Below, in pieces: positions 17,933 through 26,706 of a stretch of DNA of 64,000 nt. Origin of the DNA: Alloyangia pacifica (lineage in GTDB: Bacteria > Pseudomonadota > Alphaproteobacteria > Rhodobacterales > Rhodobacteraceae); assembly GCF_900116195.1 (NCBI RefSeq), contig NZ_FOZW01000011.1, positions 62,001 to 126,000 of the forward strand, read 5' to 3'. The translations under genes and the position numbers were made by a program. Every line of letters starts with the position of its first letter. Position 1 is the first letter of the stretch. A model generated the notes under the pieces. The model did no database searches, was not told the origin of the DNA, and saw nothing but the letters and a program-made list of their open reading frames with translations.

Positions 17933-20442
17933 TCGGCTGCGATGTCGGCGGAGGGATGCGCGAACGCGAGGCGCATGATGTCCTGCTCGGTCGCACCGCG
18001 GCCCAATTCACCGACCGACCGCCCCTCGGCCATCACCACGATGCGGTCGGCCACACCCAGCACCTCGGGAAGCTCGGAAGAGACCATGAGTATCGCGACG
18101 CCCTGTGCCTTGAGGTCCGCGATGAGGCGATGCAGTTCGGACTTCGCCCCGACATCGACGCCGCGGGTCGGCTCGTCGAGCAGCACAACGCGCGGTTTCG
18201 TCACGAGCCACTTCCCGATGACCACTTTTTGCTGGTTGCCGCCCGAGAGTTGACCGACGAGCTTGTCGGGCTGCGGCGGGCGCACGCCAAGCTGTGCAAT
18301 CTGTTCCTTGGCCAGCGCGTCCAGCTTAGAGGGGTTCAGCAGCCCCCAGCGGCTGTGGGCCCTAATCCAAGCCAGAGACAGGTTGTCGCGGATGCTCATC
18401 GGCCCGACGAAGCCTTCAAGGTGCCGGTCCTCGGGAATGTAGACCACACCTTCCGGGGCGCCTTGGCCAAGCGGCTGGCCGAAAAGGCGCATCTCGCCCG
18501 ATGCCGGCGTGCTCAGCCCGGCGATGCAGCGGAGCACCTCCGAACGGCCCGATCCCATCAGCCCTGCAAGGGCCACGATCTCGCCCTCACGCAGCGTCAG
18601 GCTCGCGGATTTCAGGCGTTTTCCGTCGGACAAGTCGGTGACTTCGACCGCCATCGCGCCCGCGGTGACCTCCCGGTGTGCGAAGACGTCGTCGATCTCT
18701 CGCCCGACCATCATCGAGATGATCTCGGCCTCATCGGTCTTGGCGACCTCGCGTTCACCGACGAACACCCCGTCGCGCAACACCAGCACGCGGTCGCACT
18801 GTGTAAAGATCTCTTCCATCTTGTGCGAGATGTAGAGGATGCCGGCGCCGCGGGTGCGCAGCATGGCCATGATCTCGTAGAGCTTGTCGCGTTCGCGGTT
18901 CGACAGCGCCGAGGTCGGCTCATCCATGATGAACATCCAGGCGTTCGACAGCACCGCGCGGGCGATTTCTACCATCTGCTGCTCGCCCACGGTCAGCAGG
19001 CCCAGCGGCGCGGTCGGGTCGATGCGAAGTTGCAGCTCATCGAGGATGCGGCGGGTCTCCGACAGCATCTTGCTGCGGTCAAGCATTCCGAGGGCATTCA
19101 CCGGCTCGCGTCCGAGGAACATATTCTCAACGACGGTCAGGTCGGGCGACAGGCTGAAGTGCTGGTGAATGACACTGATGCCCGCACGCTCAAAGGCTGC
19201 TGCAGTCTCAAGCGCCCGCCCATCGAGCCGGATATGCCCTTCGTCTGGCCTGTAGATGCCCGACAGGCACTTCACCAGCGTCGACTTTCCGGCGCCGTTC
19301 TCGCCTGCCAGCGCCACGACCTCGCCCGAACGCAGGCGGAAGGTCACACCGTCCAGCGCCTTGACGCCCGGGAAGATCTTGCCGAGTCCGTTCAGCTCGA
19401 TCTCGTGGTGCGAGCCCGCCGCGATCTCCTGCGGCGCGGCCTGCGCCGACGGCTCGACACGCTTGCGGCGACGGACGACCAGTTGCTTCAGGCTCTCGGG
19501 CTGCGAGATCAGGACCGCCAGAAGGATCAGGGCAGCGGTGACGAAGTAGATCAGCGTCTGCGGCACCTGCATGAATGACAATCCGGTATTGATCACTCCC
19601 AGCAGGATTGCGCCGAGCGCGGTTCCCACCATCGAGCCCCAGCCGCCGGAAAGACGGGTGCCACCGATGATGGCCGCTGTGATCGCGGTGAATTCGAGGC
19701 CGGTGCCAGCGAGCGGCTGCGCCGAGCCGAGCCGCCCGATGGCGACGATCGTGCCAAGCGCCGCGAAAACGCCGGATAGTGCGTAGACGGAAATTTGCAC
19801 GCGGCGCACCGGAATGCCGGTCGCGGCGGCGGCGGTGGGATTGCCGCCGACCGCAAACAGCCAGCGCCCATAGACCGTCCGGTTCAGCACGAACCACCAA
19901 ACGGCAAAACAGACCGCAGCGAAAACCACCGAAACGGGGACAGCCCCGAGCCGCGCCGAGCCAAGGAACAGCAAGACCGGGTCCTGCACCATGATCGATG
20001 AGCTGTTCGACAGCGACAACGCCAGCCCACGTGCAAGGGCCATCGTCGCAAGCGTGGTGATGAATGGAGACACGCCCGCCAGGCCGACAAGGACGCCGTT
20101 GATCGCGCCAAGCGCCGCGCCGGTCAGCAGCGCCGATACGATCGCCACCAGTGCCGAGCCGGTCGTGGCCAGCATCAACCCGGCGACGATCCCCGAGGCC
20201 GCGAGCATCGAGCCGACCGAGATGTCGATCCCGCGCGAGATGATGACCGCTGTCATGGCGAAGGCGATGATCGCGATGATCGCCGATTGCTGAGCGATCG
20301 AGACGAGGTTGGTCGGGGCGAGAAAACGCGGATCAATCAGGCCGAACACGGCGACCGCCAGTGCAAGCAGCAGGAATAGCACGGTCTCGTTGCGTTTCAG
20401 CAAGGCGGGAATGGGCATCGGGGGGCTCCGGTAGGTGGGCAC
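17929..20442 (-). CDS. Sugar ABC transporter: permease fused to tandem ATPase
   Basis: 837 residues. Residues 1-325 form a RbsC-type permease (GIDISVGSMLAASGIVAG, then IIGGTRLSGGWGS). After a short basic linker (RRRKRVEPSAQ) residues about 345-837 form an RbsA/MglA-type double ATPase: Walker A GENGAGKST, first signature LTVGEQQMVEIARA, Walker B IMDEPTSAL, second-domain GLMGSGRSEV, signature LSGGNQQKVVIGKW and LLDEPTRGVD. As usual in this family the two halves are asymmetric. Permeases and ATPases of these importers are normally separate proteins, so the fusion is unusual. No stop or shift lies at the junction. It acts with the adjacent permease and the binding protein at 20511-21530. Confidence 0.9.
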   Translation of the reverse strand: MPTYRSPPMPIPALLKRNETVLFLLLALAVAVFGLIDPRFLAPTNLVSIAQQSAIIAIIAFAMTAVIISRGIDISVGSMLAASGIVAGLMLATTGSALVAIVSALLTGAALGAINGVLVGLAGVSPFITTLATMALARGLALSLSNSSSIMVQDPVLLFLGSARLGAVPVSVVFAAVCFAVWWFVLNRTVYGRWLFAVGGNPTAAAATGIPVRRVQISVYALSGVFAALGTIVAIGRLGSAQPLAGTGLEFTAITAAIIGGTRLSGGWGSMVGTALGAILLGVINTGLSFMQVPQTLIYFVTAALILLAVLISQPESLKQLVVRRRKRVEPSAQAAPQEIAAGSHHEIELNGLGKIFPGVKALDGVTFRLRSGEVVALAGENGAGKSTLVKCLSGIYRPDEGHIRLDGRALETAAAFERAGISVIHQHFSLSPDLTVVENMFLGREPVNALGMLDRSKMLSETRRILDELQLRIDPTAPLGLLTVGEQQMVEIARAVLSNAWMFIMDEPTSALSNRERDKLYEIMAMLRTRGAGILYISHKMEEIFTQCDRVLVLRDGVFVGEREVAKTDEAEIISMMVGREIDDVFAHREVTAGAMAVEVTDLSDGKRLKSASLTLREGEIVALAGLMGSGRSEVLRCIAGLSTPASGEMRLFGQPLGQGAPEGVVYIPEDRHLEGFVGPMSIRDNLSLAWIRAHSRWGLLNPSKLDALAKEQIAQLGVRPPQPDKLVGQLSGGNQQKVVIGKWLVTKPRVVLLDEPTRGVDVGAKSELHRLIADLKAQGVAILMVSSELPEVLGVADRIVVMAEGRSVGELGRGATEQDIMRLAFAHPSADIAAE

Positions 20443-20462
20443 GGCCGGGCAAGCGGCCGAAG

Positions 20463-20493
20463 GGCCCGCGCACCCGGCTTTGGCGCGCGGACC
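20463..20493 (-). promoter_or_regulatory. Intercistronic hairpin after the sugar-binding-protein gene
   Basis: GGCCCGCGCACC (20463-20474) pairs with GGCGCGCGGACC (20482-20493) on the transcribed strand, a 12-bp stem with two G-U pairs. No U-run follows, so it looks like a 3'-stabilising or attenuating structure rather than a full terminator. One of five such hairpins downstream of binding-protein genes in this window. Confidence 0.55.
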
Positions 20494-20510
20494 TGTCTTC
20501 GGGGGTAGAC

Positions 20511-21530
20511 TTACTGCACCGACATCGCGGCGGTGGGCAGTTGCGGCCCAAGCTGCTCAGTGTAGTTCTCGGCTTCAACGGCAGCCTGTTCGGGGGTGAT
20601 GTATTCGAACTCCATCCCCGCGTCCTTCAGCATGGCTGCGGTATCGTCGGAGGTGACGAAGAAGGTCGGCATGAAGAGGTCGCGATCCATCTCCTCGCCC
20701 GCCGCCAGACGCGCAGCAACCGCGATGTTCCAGTAACCGACGCGGTAGGCGCCGGTCAGCACGTCCATCACCATCGAGCCGTCTTCCAGCATCGAATGCA
20801 TTTCACCGTCGCCGTCATAGCCCGCGAAGAGCACGTCCGAGCCCATCGCATCGGTGACCGCCGAGGCGGCAAGGCACATGCTGTCCGAGATGCAGCCGAT
20901 GCCGTCGAGCTCGGGGTAGGTCGCAAGCCAGGTCTGCGCGGCATTGGTGGCGCGGGCGCTGTCCCAGGCGGTGGGCTCGATACCGACGATTTCGATGTCC
21001 GGGAACTTCTCGGCCATGGTGTCTACGAAACCCTGCTCGCGGGTGTCCGACACGAAGTTGCCGCGGGTTCCGACCAAAAGGCCGATCTGCCCGCTTCCGC
21101 CAAGCGCGTGGCCCATCGCTTCGGCCACGACCGAGATATTCTCGTAGTCAGGGTAGAGCGTCGAGTAATTGTCTCCGGCTTCCACCTTGTTGCCCATGGT
21201 GATCACGGGAATGCCCGCCTCAGTGGCGGATTGAATCACAGGAACCAGTGCATTCTTGTCGAGCGGATCCACGAGGATCGCGCCAACGCCCTGGTTGACG
21301 AAGTTCTCGATGATCGCGACCTGCTTCTCGAGGCTGCCTTCGGCCGACTGCCAGCTTGCGTTGACACCATAGTCGGAGGCGGCCACGTCCCCCGCTTCCT
21401 TCATGCGCACGAAGAAGGAGTTCTGGAGGTCGATCGCCGCGAGACCAAGCGTGGTCTCCTGCGCATGGGCCGGAGCGGTAAGCGCGGTGGCAAGCAGGGC
21501 CGCACTCGCAAGGGAAATCTTAAGAGTCAT
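20511..21530 (-). CDS. Periplasmic sugar-binding protein of the ribose-type ABC importer
   Basis: 339 residues. Signal peptide MTLKISLASAALLATALTAP followed by AHA-QE cleavage; the mature protein is periplasmic. The type I periplasmic fold is recognisable: GLAAIDLQNSFFVRMKEAG, the ILVDPLDKNALVPVI segment, GIPVITMGN, GIGCISDSMCLAASA and VLFAGYDGD. These match the RbsB/Peripla_BP_4 group that binds sugars and sugar-like ligands (also autoinducer-2). I chose the ATG at 21530 because it gives the signal peptide. It follows the deacylase gene by 80 bases and precedes the permease-ATPase fusion. The ligand is probably the amino-sugar conjugate degraded by the operon (inference). Confidence 0.88.
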   Translation of the reverse strand: MTLKISLASAALLATALTAPAHAQETTLGLAAIDLQNSFFVRMKEAGDVAASDYGVNASWQSAEGSLEKQVAIIENFVNQGVGAILVDPLDKNALVPVIQSATEAGIPVITMGNKVEAGDNYSTLYPDYENISVVAEAMGHALGGSGQIGLLVGTRGNFVSDTREQGFVDTMAEKFPDIEIVGIEPTAWDSARATNAAQTWLATYPELDGIGCISDSMCLAASAVTDAMGSDVLFAGYDGDGEMHSMLEDGSMVMDVLTGAYRVGYWNIAVAARLAAGEEMDRDLFMPTFFVTSDDTAAMLKDAGMEFEYITPEQAAVEAENYTEQLGPQLPTAAMSVQ

Positions 21531-21610
21531 CTGTGTCTTCTCTCTGTTGTGGTCTGGAAATTCGGGCGCTAGGGACGCCTCTTGCTTTGCGGAAGTCTGG
21601 TTGACGGATG

Positions 21611-22693
21611 TCAGCCGGGCTGACCGGGCTCGGCGAGCACGACACAGCAATTGCCATGGCTCACCAGCGCGGGATGGCGGAGGGCGTAAACCGTGCCGTC
21701 GAAGGCTGCGCGGATCTCCAGCGGCTCCTCCAGCGGCGCGAAACGGTCGTGGACCCGCCCAAGGAGCGCGCCACTTTCGACTTCGGCGCCGAGCGGCACG
21801 CAGCGTTCGAAAATTCCGTCCATTGTGGTCAGGTGATAGGCGTCCGGTCGCGCGACGCTGAGCACGGTCGGATCGGCCAGCGCCTGCTGCGCCCCTTCCA
21901 GCATGCCGAGGTGGACCAGCACGTTACGCACGCCGGTCTTGCAGACCTGCAGCGCGTGGGGGTCGACGAAGCCGCCGCCCATCATCTCGGTGCCGATGGT
22001 CAGAACGCCCTGCGCCGAGGCGGCGGCGGTGGCCGTGCGCGGCTCGCCGAGGTTGTTGACAAAGACCGCGTGGCTGGCGCCGAAGGCACGGGCCCCGGTC
22101 AGGTTCGCTTCGGTCTGACGCGGGTCGGCGGCAACCTCAACGGTGTTCGACACCATGATTTCGAGCGAGCTGCCGCCCGAATGCAGGTCAAGGAACACGT
22201 CGGCTCGCGGCAGCAGCACGTCATTCACGAATGCCGCGATCTGCTGACTGATGCTGCCGCGATGCGCCCCGGGAAAGCAGCGGTTGAAGTTCAGCCCGTC
22301 CACCGGTGAGCAGCGCTTGCCTGCCCGGGCAGCTGGGGCATTGATCGCGGGCAGCAGGATAAGCTGTCCGTGCAATTGTGCCGGATCGATGCTGCGCGCC
22401 AGCTCGGTGAGGGTCAGCGCACCCTCGTACTCGTCACCGTGGTTCCCGGCCTCGGCCAGAACAACCGGCCCGTCAGTTCCCTTGATCGAGACGATGGGCA
22501 CCATTACCGCGCCCCAGGCATCATCGTCCGGCGAGTGCGGAAAGCGGACAAAGCCCGACTGGGTCCCACTTTCGTCGAGATCGATGTCGAGCCGCACCGA
22601 GCCTGGCGCCGCCGCGCTTTGCGCCGGACGCAGCTCTTTCAGCGTGGCGAGCTGGTGCAACAGGGGCGCATCGACGGGGCATTCCATGGTCAT
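21611..22693 (-). CDS. AstE/aspartoacylase-family zinc deacylase
   Basis: 360 residues. Zinc carboxypeptidase-like deacylase of the succinylglutamate desuccinylase/aspartoacylase family: metal ligands in AGNHGDEYEG, substrate/Arg motif GLNFNRCFPG and third ligand in FLDLHSGG. These enzymes hydrolyse N-acyl amino acids; the N-acetyldiaminobutyrate deacetylase DoeB belongs to the same wider family. The start at 22693 (MTMECPVD) has an AGGAC-like site 8 bases upstream; a start at 22723 is also open. It is the first gene of the amino-sugar operon, so it would be made first and could deacylate the imported conjugate. Confidence 0.85.
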   Translation of the reverse strand: MTMECPVDAPLLHQLATLKELRPAQSAAAPGSVRLDIDLDESGTQSGFVRFPHSPDDDAWGAVMVPIVSIKGTDGPVVLAEAGNHGDEYEGALTLTELARSIDPAQLHGQLILLPAINAPAARAGKRCSPVDGLNFNRCFPGAHRGSISQQIAAFVNDVLLPRADVFLDLHSGGSSLEIMVSNTVEVAADPRQTEANLTGARAFGASHAVFVNNLGEPRTATAAASAQGVLTIGTEMMGGGFVDPHALQVCKTGVRNVLVHLGMLEGAQQALADPTVLSVARPDAYHLTTMDGIFERCVPLGAEVESGALLGRVHDRFAPLEEPLEIRAAFDGTVYALRHPALVSHGNCCVVLAEPGQPG

Positions 22694-22733
22694 CGGGCAG
22701 GTCCTCAGTATCTGATGCGACAACCCAAGTTCG

Positions 22734-22765
22734 TTTCACATATGGAGTCAACATTAAATATGAAA
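22734..22765. promoter_or_regulatory. Candidate IclR operator at the amino-sugar operon/regulator divergent promoter
   Basis: TTTCACATAT (22734-22743) and ATATGAAA (22758-22765) are inverted half-sites in the gap between the deacylase and iclR starts. The same half-site (ATATnTGAAA) occurs as a tight palindrome before the GMC gene at 25363-25386. A candidate -35 (TTGACT, minus strand, 22751-22746) lies between the half-sites, so a bound regulator would affect transcription of the operon. Confidence 0.5.
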
Positions 22766-22819
22766 CTTGCATAGAATTCTCCGATCGCGCATTGTCGGCC
22801 TGCGTAGCAAAGAGGCACC

Positions 22820-23593
22820 ATGAGCAAATACGTGACCCCCGCCCTTGCGAAGGGACTGGATATCCTTGAGCTGCTGACCTCGGTCGGGCGTCCGATGAAA
22901 CATGCCGAGATCGCAGACGCGCTCGGTCGCTCAAAATCCGAGCTGTTTCGTATGCTCGTGACGTTGCAGGAGCGCGGCTACCTTGATCGCGAGGCGGAGA
23001 GCGATGCCTTCATGGTAACGGACAAGCTTTTCAGGCTTGGTCTGCGCGTGCCTCACGTCCGTACGCTCGTCGATTGCGCACTGCCGGCGCTCGAAAGGCT
23101 AACGGAAGAGATCGAGCAATCGGCGCACCTCGTGGTGCAGCGCGCCGGGCGCACCGTGGTGATCGCCAGCTTCTCGGGCGGGTCCGACATGGCCTTCTCG
23201 CTGAAGCTGGGATTCGGCCGGGTGGCAGCAGATTCCACCTCCGGTCAGGTCATCATGGCCTTTCAGGACGTGGCGGGCCGAGAGCGCATGTTGGAGGAAA
23301 GCCTCGCGCTACTCGACGCGCCACCGGAGCGCGCCACGGTCATGGCGAAGCTCGAACGTATTCGCGCCCAGGGCTACGAGATGCACGAAAGCCGCGATTT
23401 TCACGGCATCAGCGACCTTTCCGCTCCGATCCTCGACGACACCGGGCGCGCGGCGGCCTCGGTGGTCGTGGCCTTCGTCAACCGCTATGGCGTCGAGAAC
23501 CAGCAGCAGGCTGCCTTGCGCGCCCTGCGACAGAGCTGCATGGCGATCTCGGGCGAACTGGGCTCGCCCGAGGGGATCCTGCCGCCCATCTAG
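22820..23593 (+). CDS. IclR-family transcriptional regulator
   Basis: 257 residues. N-terminal winged helix-turn-helix (PALAKGLDILELL, then HAEIADALGRSKSELFRML VTLQERGYL, residues 8-55) and a C-terminal ligand-binding GAF-like IclR domain (about 80-250). It is divergent from the twelve-gene amino-sugar operon and its stop overlaps the GMC oxidoreductase stop by 4 bases (CTAG). Shared palindromic half-sites at both neighbouring promoters suggest it controls both the operon and the GMC gene, plus itself. Ligand unknown. Confidence 0.9.
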   Translation: MSKYVTPALAKGLDILELLTSVGRPMKHAEIADALGRSKSELFRMLVTLQERGYLDREAESDAFMVTDKLFRLGLRVPHVRTLVDCALPALERLTEEIEQSAHLVVQRAGRTVVIASFSGGSDMAFSLKLGFGRVAADSTSGQVIMAFQDVAGRERMLEESLALLDAPPERATVMAKLERIRAQGYEMHESRDFHGISDLSAPILDDTGRAAASVVVAFVNRYGVENQQQAALRALRQSCMAISGELGSPEGILPPI

Positions 23594-25302
23594 GCCCGGC
23601 GCAGACGATCGGCGATGTTCTCGGCGATCATAATGGTCGGCAGATTGGTGTTCGCACAGGGGATCGTCGGCATCAACGAAGCGTCGCAGACATGCAACCC
23701 CGGCACGCCGCGCACCGCACCGTCTTCGCCGGTCACCGCCATGTGGTCTCCAGGCACACCCATTCGGCAGGTTCCGGACGGGTGCCAGACTCCTCCGACG
23801 GTGGACTTGATGTATGTTTCCAGTGCGTCGCGGTCCGACACCAGCCTCTGAGGGTCGTCGAAATGCGCGAGCATGTAAGGCAGAACCTTTTCCCGCAAAC
23901 TGCCGATGGCGTCGAGGCCGATGGCCCCGAGGCTGGTCACCGCCTTGCCGACGCCCGACGGCTTCGAGAAGAGCTTGCCGATCTCCGACATGCCCCCCGC
24001 ATAGATACCATGGGTAACATCCCCAAGACGCGGGTCGCTGGCGATGGCGACAGCACGCACAAACCCACCCATGAGCCGGTCGAGATCGCGGCGATCCGAG
24101 AGCATGCGGAAGTCGATCCGGGGCTGACCCCGCGGTGCGCGGGGGTCCAACATCAGCTGCCCGCGCGAATAACTCTTGTTGACCCAGAAGAAGATCGACC
24201 CGAGCTGCCGTCCGATCGGATGCCACGCCGCGCGCGTGACGAAATTCATGTGCATGTCGCCCTGAGGACAGCCCTCAAGACCCGAGCTGAAGCGATATCC
24301 GATGGGGATGTGATAGTCCGGTCTGCCGCGACGCCGCGCAGAGGGCTTCAGGAAGGGAACCAACCCCGCCGAGGGATGTTCCATCAGGTTCTGTCCCACG
24401 CCGGGCAGGTTTTGGCGTACCGCGATGCCGCAGTCGGCAAGATGCGCCCCTGGCCCGATCCCCGCCCGCATCAGCATCGCCGGCGTCGCCAGAGCACCCG
24501 CCGAGAGAATAACCCGGCCCGCCTCGATAGCGTCCCGCACACCGCCGCGCTCGGCGATCACGCCGCGGACCCGACCCTCTTCGAACAGCAGGTCAGCCAC
24601 GGTGGTCATCGTCCGGATCTCGAGGTTCGGCCGCTGCCGCACCTCCGGCCGGAGATAGCCCCACGCCACCGAGACACGCCGTTTGCGCTCGTCCATGTTC
24701 ACGGCCATTTCGAACATGCCGTCTTCCCACTCGCCGTTCTGGTCGGGGTGGAAGGGCACGCCAAGAGCCTTGTTCGCAGCCACCATCGCGTCGACGAACG
24801 GGGAGGAAATCTCGGACCCGCGCCGCTGGATCGGGATCGGCCCCTCCTTACCGTGCAGCGGCCCGTCGCAATCCAGGTCGCGTTCGAGCTTGCGGAAGTA
24901 GGGCAAGCAATCCTCCCAGCCCCAGCCCACCAGACCCATGTCGGCCCACTCGTTATAGTCGGAGGGCGCACCTCGGTTGGCGCCGATGCCGTTGATCGCC
25001 GAGCCCCCGCCCAGCACCCGCGCCTGTTCGTAACGGGCTGACTTGGTCTCGGGCGCGTTGGAGCCGCTGTGGCCATAGCTCGCCTTCATGCCCGGCCACG
25101 TATAGATCGGGTTCGAATAGGCAACCCCGGGATAGGGATTGGCAAGATCAGGGTATTTTTCGGGATCTGCGGCATCCATGCCGGCCTCGAGCAGCAAAAC
25201 TCTAAGTGAGGGATCTTCAGACAAGCGGCTTGCAAGGACGCAGCCCGCCGAGCCTCCGCCCACGATCACCACATCCACTTTGGATTTGATCTCTTCGGCC
25301 AT
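23590..25302 (-). CDS. GMC-family FAD oxidoreductase (choline dehydrogenase-like)
   Basis: 570 residues from the ATG at 25302. FAD-binding motif DVVIVGGGSAGCVLASRL near the N-terminus, the GMC signature region LGGGSAINGIGANRG, VILSAGALATPAML, and the C-terminal active-site region WHPSGTCRMG with CANTNLPTIM. It oxidises a primary or secondary alcohol group, feeding electrons to a quinone or oxygen; substrate not defined. The start was chosen at the Met directly before the FAD motif. Transcribed alone, tail-to-tail with the IclR gene, from a promoter that carries a palindrome similar to that before the amino-sugar operon. It may oxidise a sugar-derived alcohol of the same pathway (inference). 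Confidence 0.9.
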   Translation of the reverse strand: MAEEIKSKVDVVIVGGGSAGCVLASRLSEDPSLRVLLLEAGMDAADPEKYPDLANPYPGVAYSNPIYTWPGMKASYGHSGSNAPETKSARYEQARVLGGGSAINGIGANRGAPSDYNEWADMGLVGWGWEDCLPYFRKLERDLDCDGPLHGKEGPIPIQRRGSEISSPFVDAMVAANKALGVPFHPDQNGEWEDGMFEMAVNMDERKRRVSVAWGYLRPEVRQRPNLEIRTMTTVADLLFEEGRVRGVIAERGGVRDAIEAGRVILSAGALATPAMLMRAGIGPGAHLADCGIAVRQNLPGVGQNLMEHPSAGLVPFLKPSARRRGRPDYHIPIGYRFSSGLEGCPQGDMHMNFVTRAAWHPIGRQLGSIFFWVNKSYSRGQLMLDPRAPRGQPRIDFRMLSDRRDLDRLMGGFVRAVAIASDPRLGDVTHGIYAGGMSEIGKLFSKPSGVGKAVTSLGAIGLDAIGSLREKVLPYMLAHFDDPQRLVSDRDALETYIKSTVGGVWHPSGTCRMGVPGDHMAVTGEDGAVRGVPGLHVCDASLMPTIPCANTNLPTIMIAENIADRLRRA

Positions 25303-25362
25303 GTCCGTGCTCCAGTTTATCCGATGCTGGAGCAACGCCACAGGCTGCAGCAAAGGTCAATC

Positions 25363-25386
25363 ATATATGAAATAGATTTCAAATAT
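25363..25386. promoter_or_regulatory. Candidate IclR operator upstream of the GMC gene
   Basis: ATATATGAAAT (25363-25373), AG, ATTTCAAATAT (25376-25386): an inverted repeat matching at 10 of 11 positions, about 60 bases before the GMC start. Its half-site is the one found at the amino-sugar/iclR promoter (22734-22765). Confidence 0.55.
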
Positions 25387-25908
25387 GATTTCAACTACGC
25401 CAACCTTTGCTGAATAATTGATCTCCTTTCGGTCCGAACGGCACGCTGCTGGCGGCAATCCCGCAATGCTGGGGTCTGGCGCAGGGGCGTCGTCTGATCT
25501 CGCTCAGGAAACCACGCGCGCGTTCGCCCGAGCCTGCAATTTTCCCTATCGCCACTTCAAGAGGCGGCCAAGCGCGGGGCGAACGCCAACTCAGGTTTCC
25601 CGCCTTCGCTGGCGCACAGGTCATGCACGAAAGCGGACAGGAACGATGCAGCTGCAAATGAAGGCCATGAGACGCAGCCGATCACTCCGAATGGCCAAAT
25701 CATGTAGACTTGACCTCATTCCTTCGGATGGTCAGCGTCCGCGCAGACTGGGCAGGAAGAGAACTTGGCGCGTCGTCTCGACCCGCACAGGCCCATGACT
25801 CCCGGCACCATAGGCACCGAGATCAAGAACCCCGTGTAAACAAGTGCTTTTCGAGCTGACCCCAGTTTCTGCGGTTGCCTGAGGCGATCAAGATGGTAAG
25901 AGCAGAAA

Positions 25909-25919
25909 TGGTCCAGCCA
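25909..25919. promoter_or_regulatory. Candidate GntR (FadR-type) operator before gntR
   Basis: TGGTCCAGCCA fits the FadR-subfamily pattern TGGTnnnACCA with one mismatch and ends 22 bases before the gntR start. The identical 11-mer occurs twice, inverted, in the promoter of the peptide ABC operon (36390-36423), suggesting autoregulation. Confidence 0.55.
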
Positions 25920-25941
25920 TCGGGCCTCTCGAGGTATCCGC

Positions 25942-26694
25942 ATGTCAGAAAAACTCGCCCCCGTAAGCGTCCGGCGTCTGTACCGTATCATCGCCGACCA
26001 GATCATCGAGCGCATTCGCAGCGGCCAATATCCCGAAGGCGAACGGATCCCCGCCGAGCGTGATCTGGCCGAGCAACTGGAGGTCAGCCGCACCAGCGTC
26101 CGCGAAGCCCTGATCGCCCTCGAGGTCGAGGGCTACGTCGAGGTGCGGATCGGCTCCGGCGTCTACGTTACCGGCAAGCATGCGCGGCAGGTCCCGGTGG
26201 ACAACCTGCTGCTGCGCGGCGAGGACATCAGCGCCTCGGGCACCCATCCCGACTACGCACCGGTTGGCGCTTTCGAGTTGCTCAACGTGCAGATGCTGAT
26301 CGAGCCGGAGGCTGCGGCGATGGCGGCGCGCAACGGCACCGATGACGAAAAGCAGGCCATTCTCGATGCGGCGATGCGGATGGAGAACTCGCGCATGCCG
26401 CGACTGCACAACCGCCTCTACCACCTGGCGATCGGCGAGGCGACGGGCAATGCCGCCATGGCGATCACCATCCGCACGCTCTGGGACATCCACGACGAGA
26501 GCGTCATGTTCAACACGCTCGAGCAGCACGTCGTCGGGCGCCCCGCCTGGATCAAGGCAGAGGCCGAGCACCGGGCGATCACCGATGCCATCCTGCGCGG
26601 CGACGAGGATGCCGCGCGCCGCGCGATGATCGCCCATACCGAGCTGACGAGCCTGCGCCTGGGTCGCGACTTCGGCAGCAAGCTGCCGCGCTGA
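25942..26694 (+). CDS. GntR-family (FadR/FCD) transcriptional regulator
   Basis: 250 residues. N-terminal winged helix-turn-helix (LYRIIADQIIERIRSG, GERIPAERDLAEQL, SRTSVREALIAL, residues about 11-65) followed by an all-helical FCD ligand domain (about 100-235) with the metal-binding His-rich pattern (NRLYHLAIGEATGN and AEHRAITDAI). Members respond to small organic acids. It lies tail-to-tail with the peptide-type ABC operon, 12 bases from the MetX-like gene, and identical TGGTCCAGCCA sites occur before its own gene and the operon's first gene. It is therefore the likely regulator of that operon. Confidence 0.9.
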   Translation: MSEKLAPVSVRRLYRIIADQIIERIRSGQYPEGERIPAERDLAEQLEVSRTSVREALIALEVEGYVEVRIGSGVYVTGKHARQVPVDNLLLRGEDISASGTHPDYAPVGAFELLNVQMLIEPEAAAMAARNGTDDEKQAILDAAMRMENSRMPRLHNRLYHLAIGEATGNAAMAITIRTLWDIHDESVMFNTLEQHVVGRPAWIKAEAEHRAITDAILRGDEDAARRAMIAHTELTSLRLGRDFGSKLPR

Positions 26695-26706
26695 CCCAGC
26701 CGCCGC

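Larger units (their letters stand above)
25303..25941. other. Divergent intergenic region between GMC oxidoreductase and gntR
   Basis: About 640 bases with no supportable gene. It contains the IclR-type palindrome (25363-25386) near the GMC end and the GntR-type site (25909-25919) near the gntR end. Short open frames in the middle (25420-25800, both strands) match nothing I recognise. The length is unusual for this compact window and suggests decayed sequence. Confidence 0.6.

Noticed and set aside
17890..19578. Plus-strand open frame of 562 codons
   Set aside because: Shadow of the permease-ATPase fusion; composition is His/Arg/Asp-rich and shows no domain.
25418..25798. Open frame in the GMC-gntR gap
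   Set aside because: No ribosome site, no recognisable domain and Arg/Ser-rich composition; probably non-coding.
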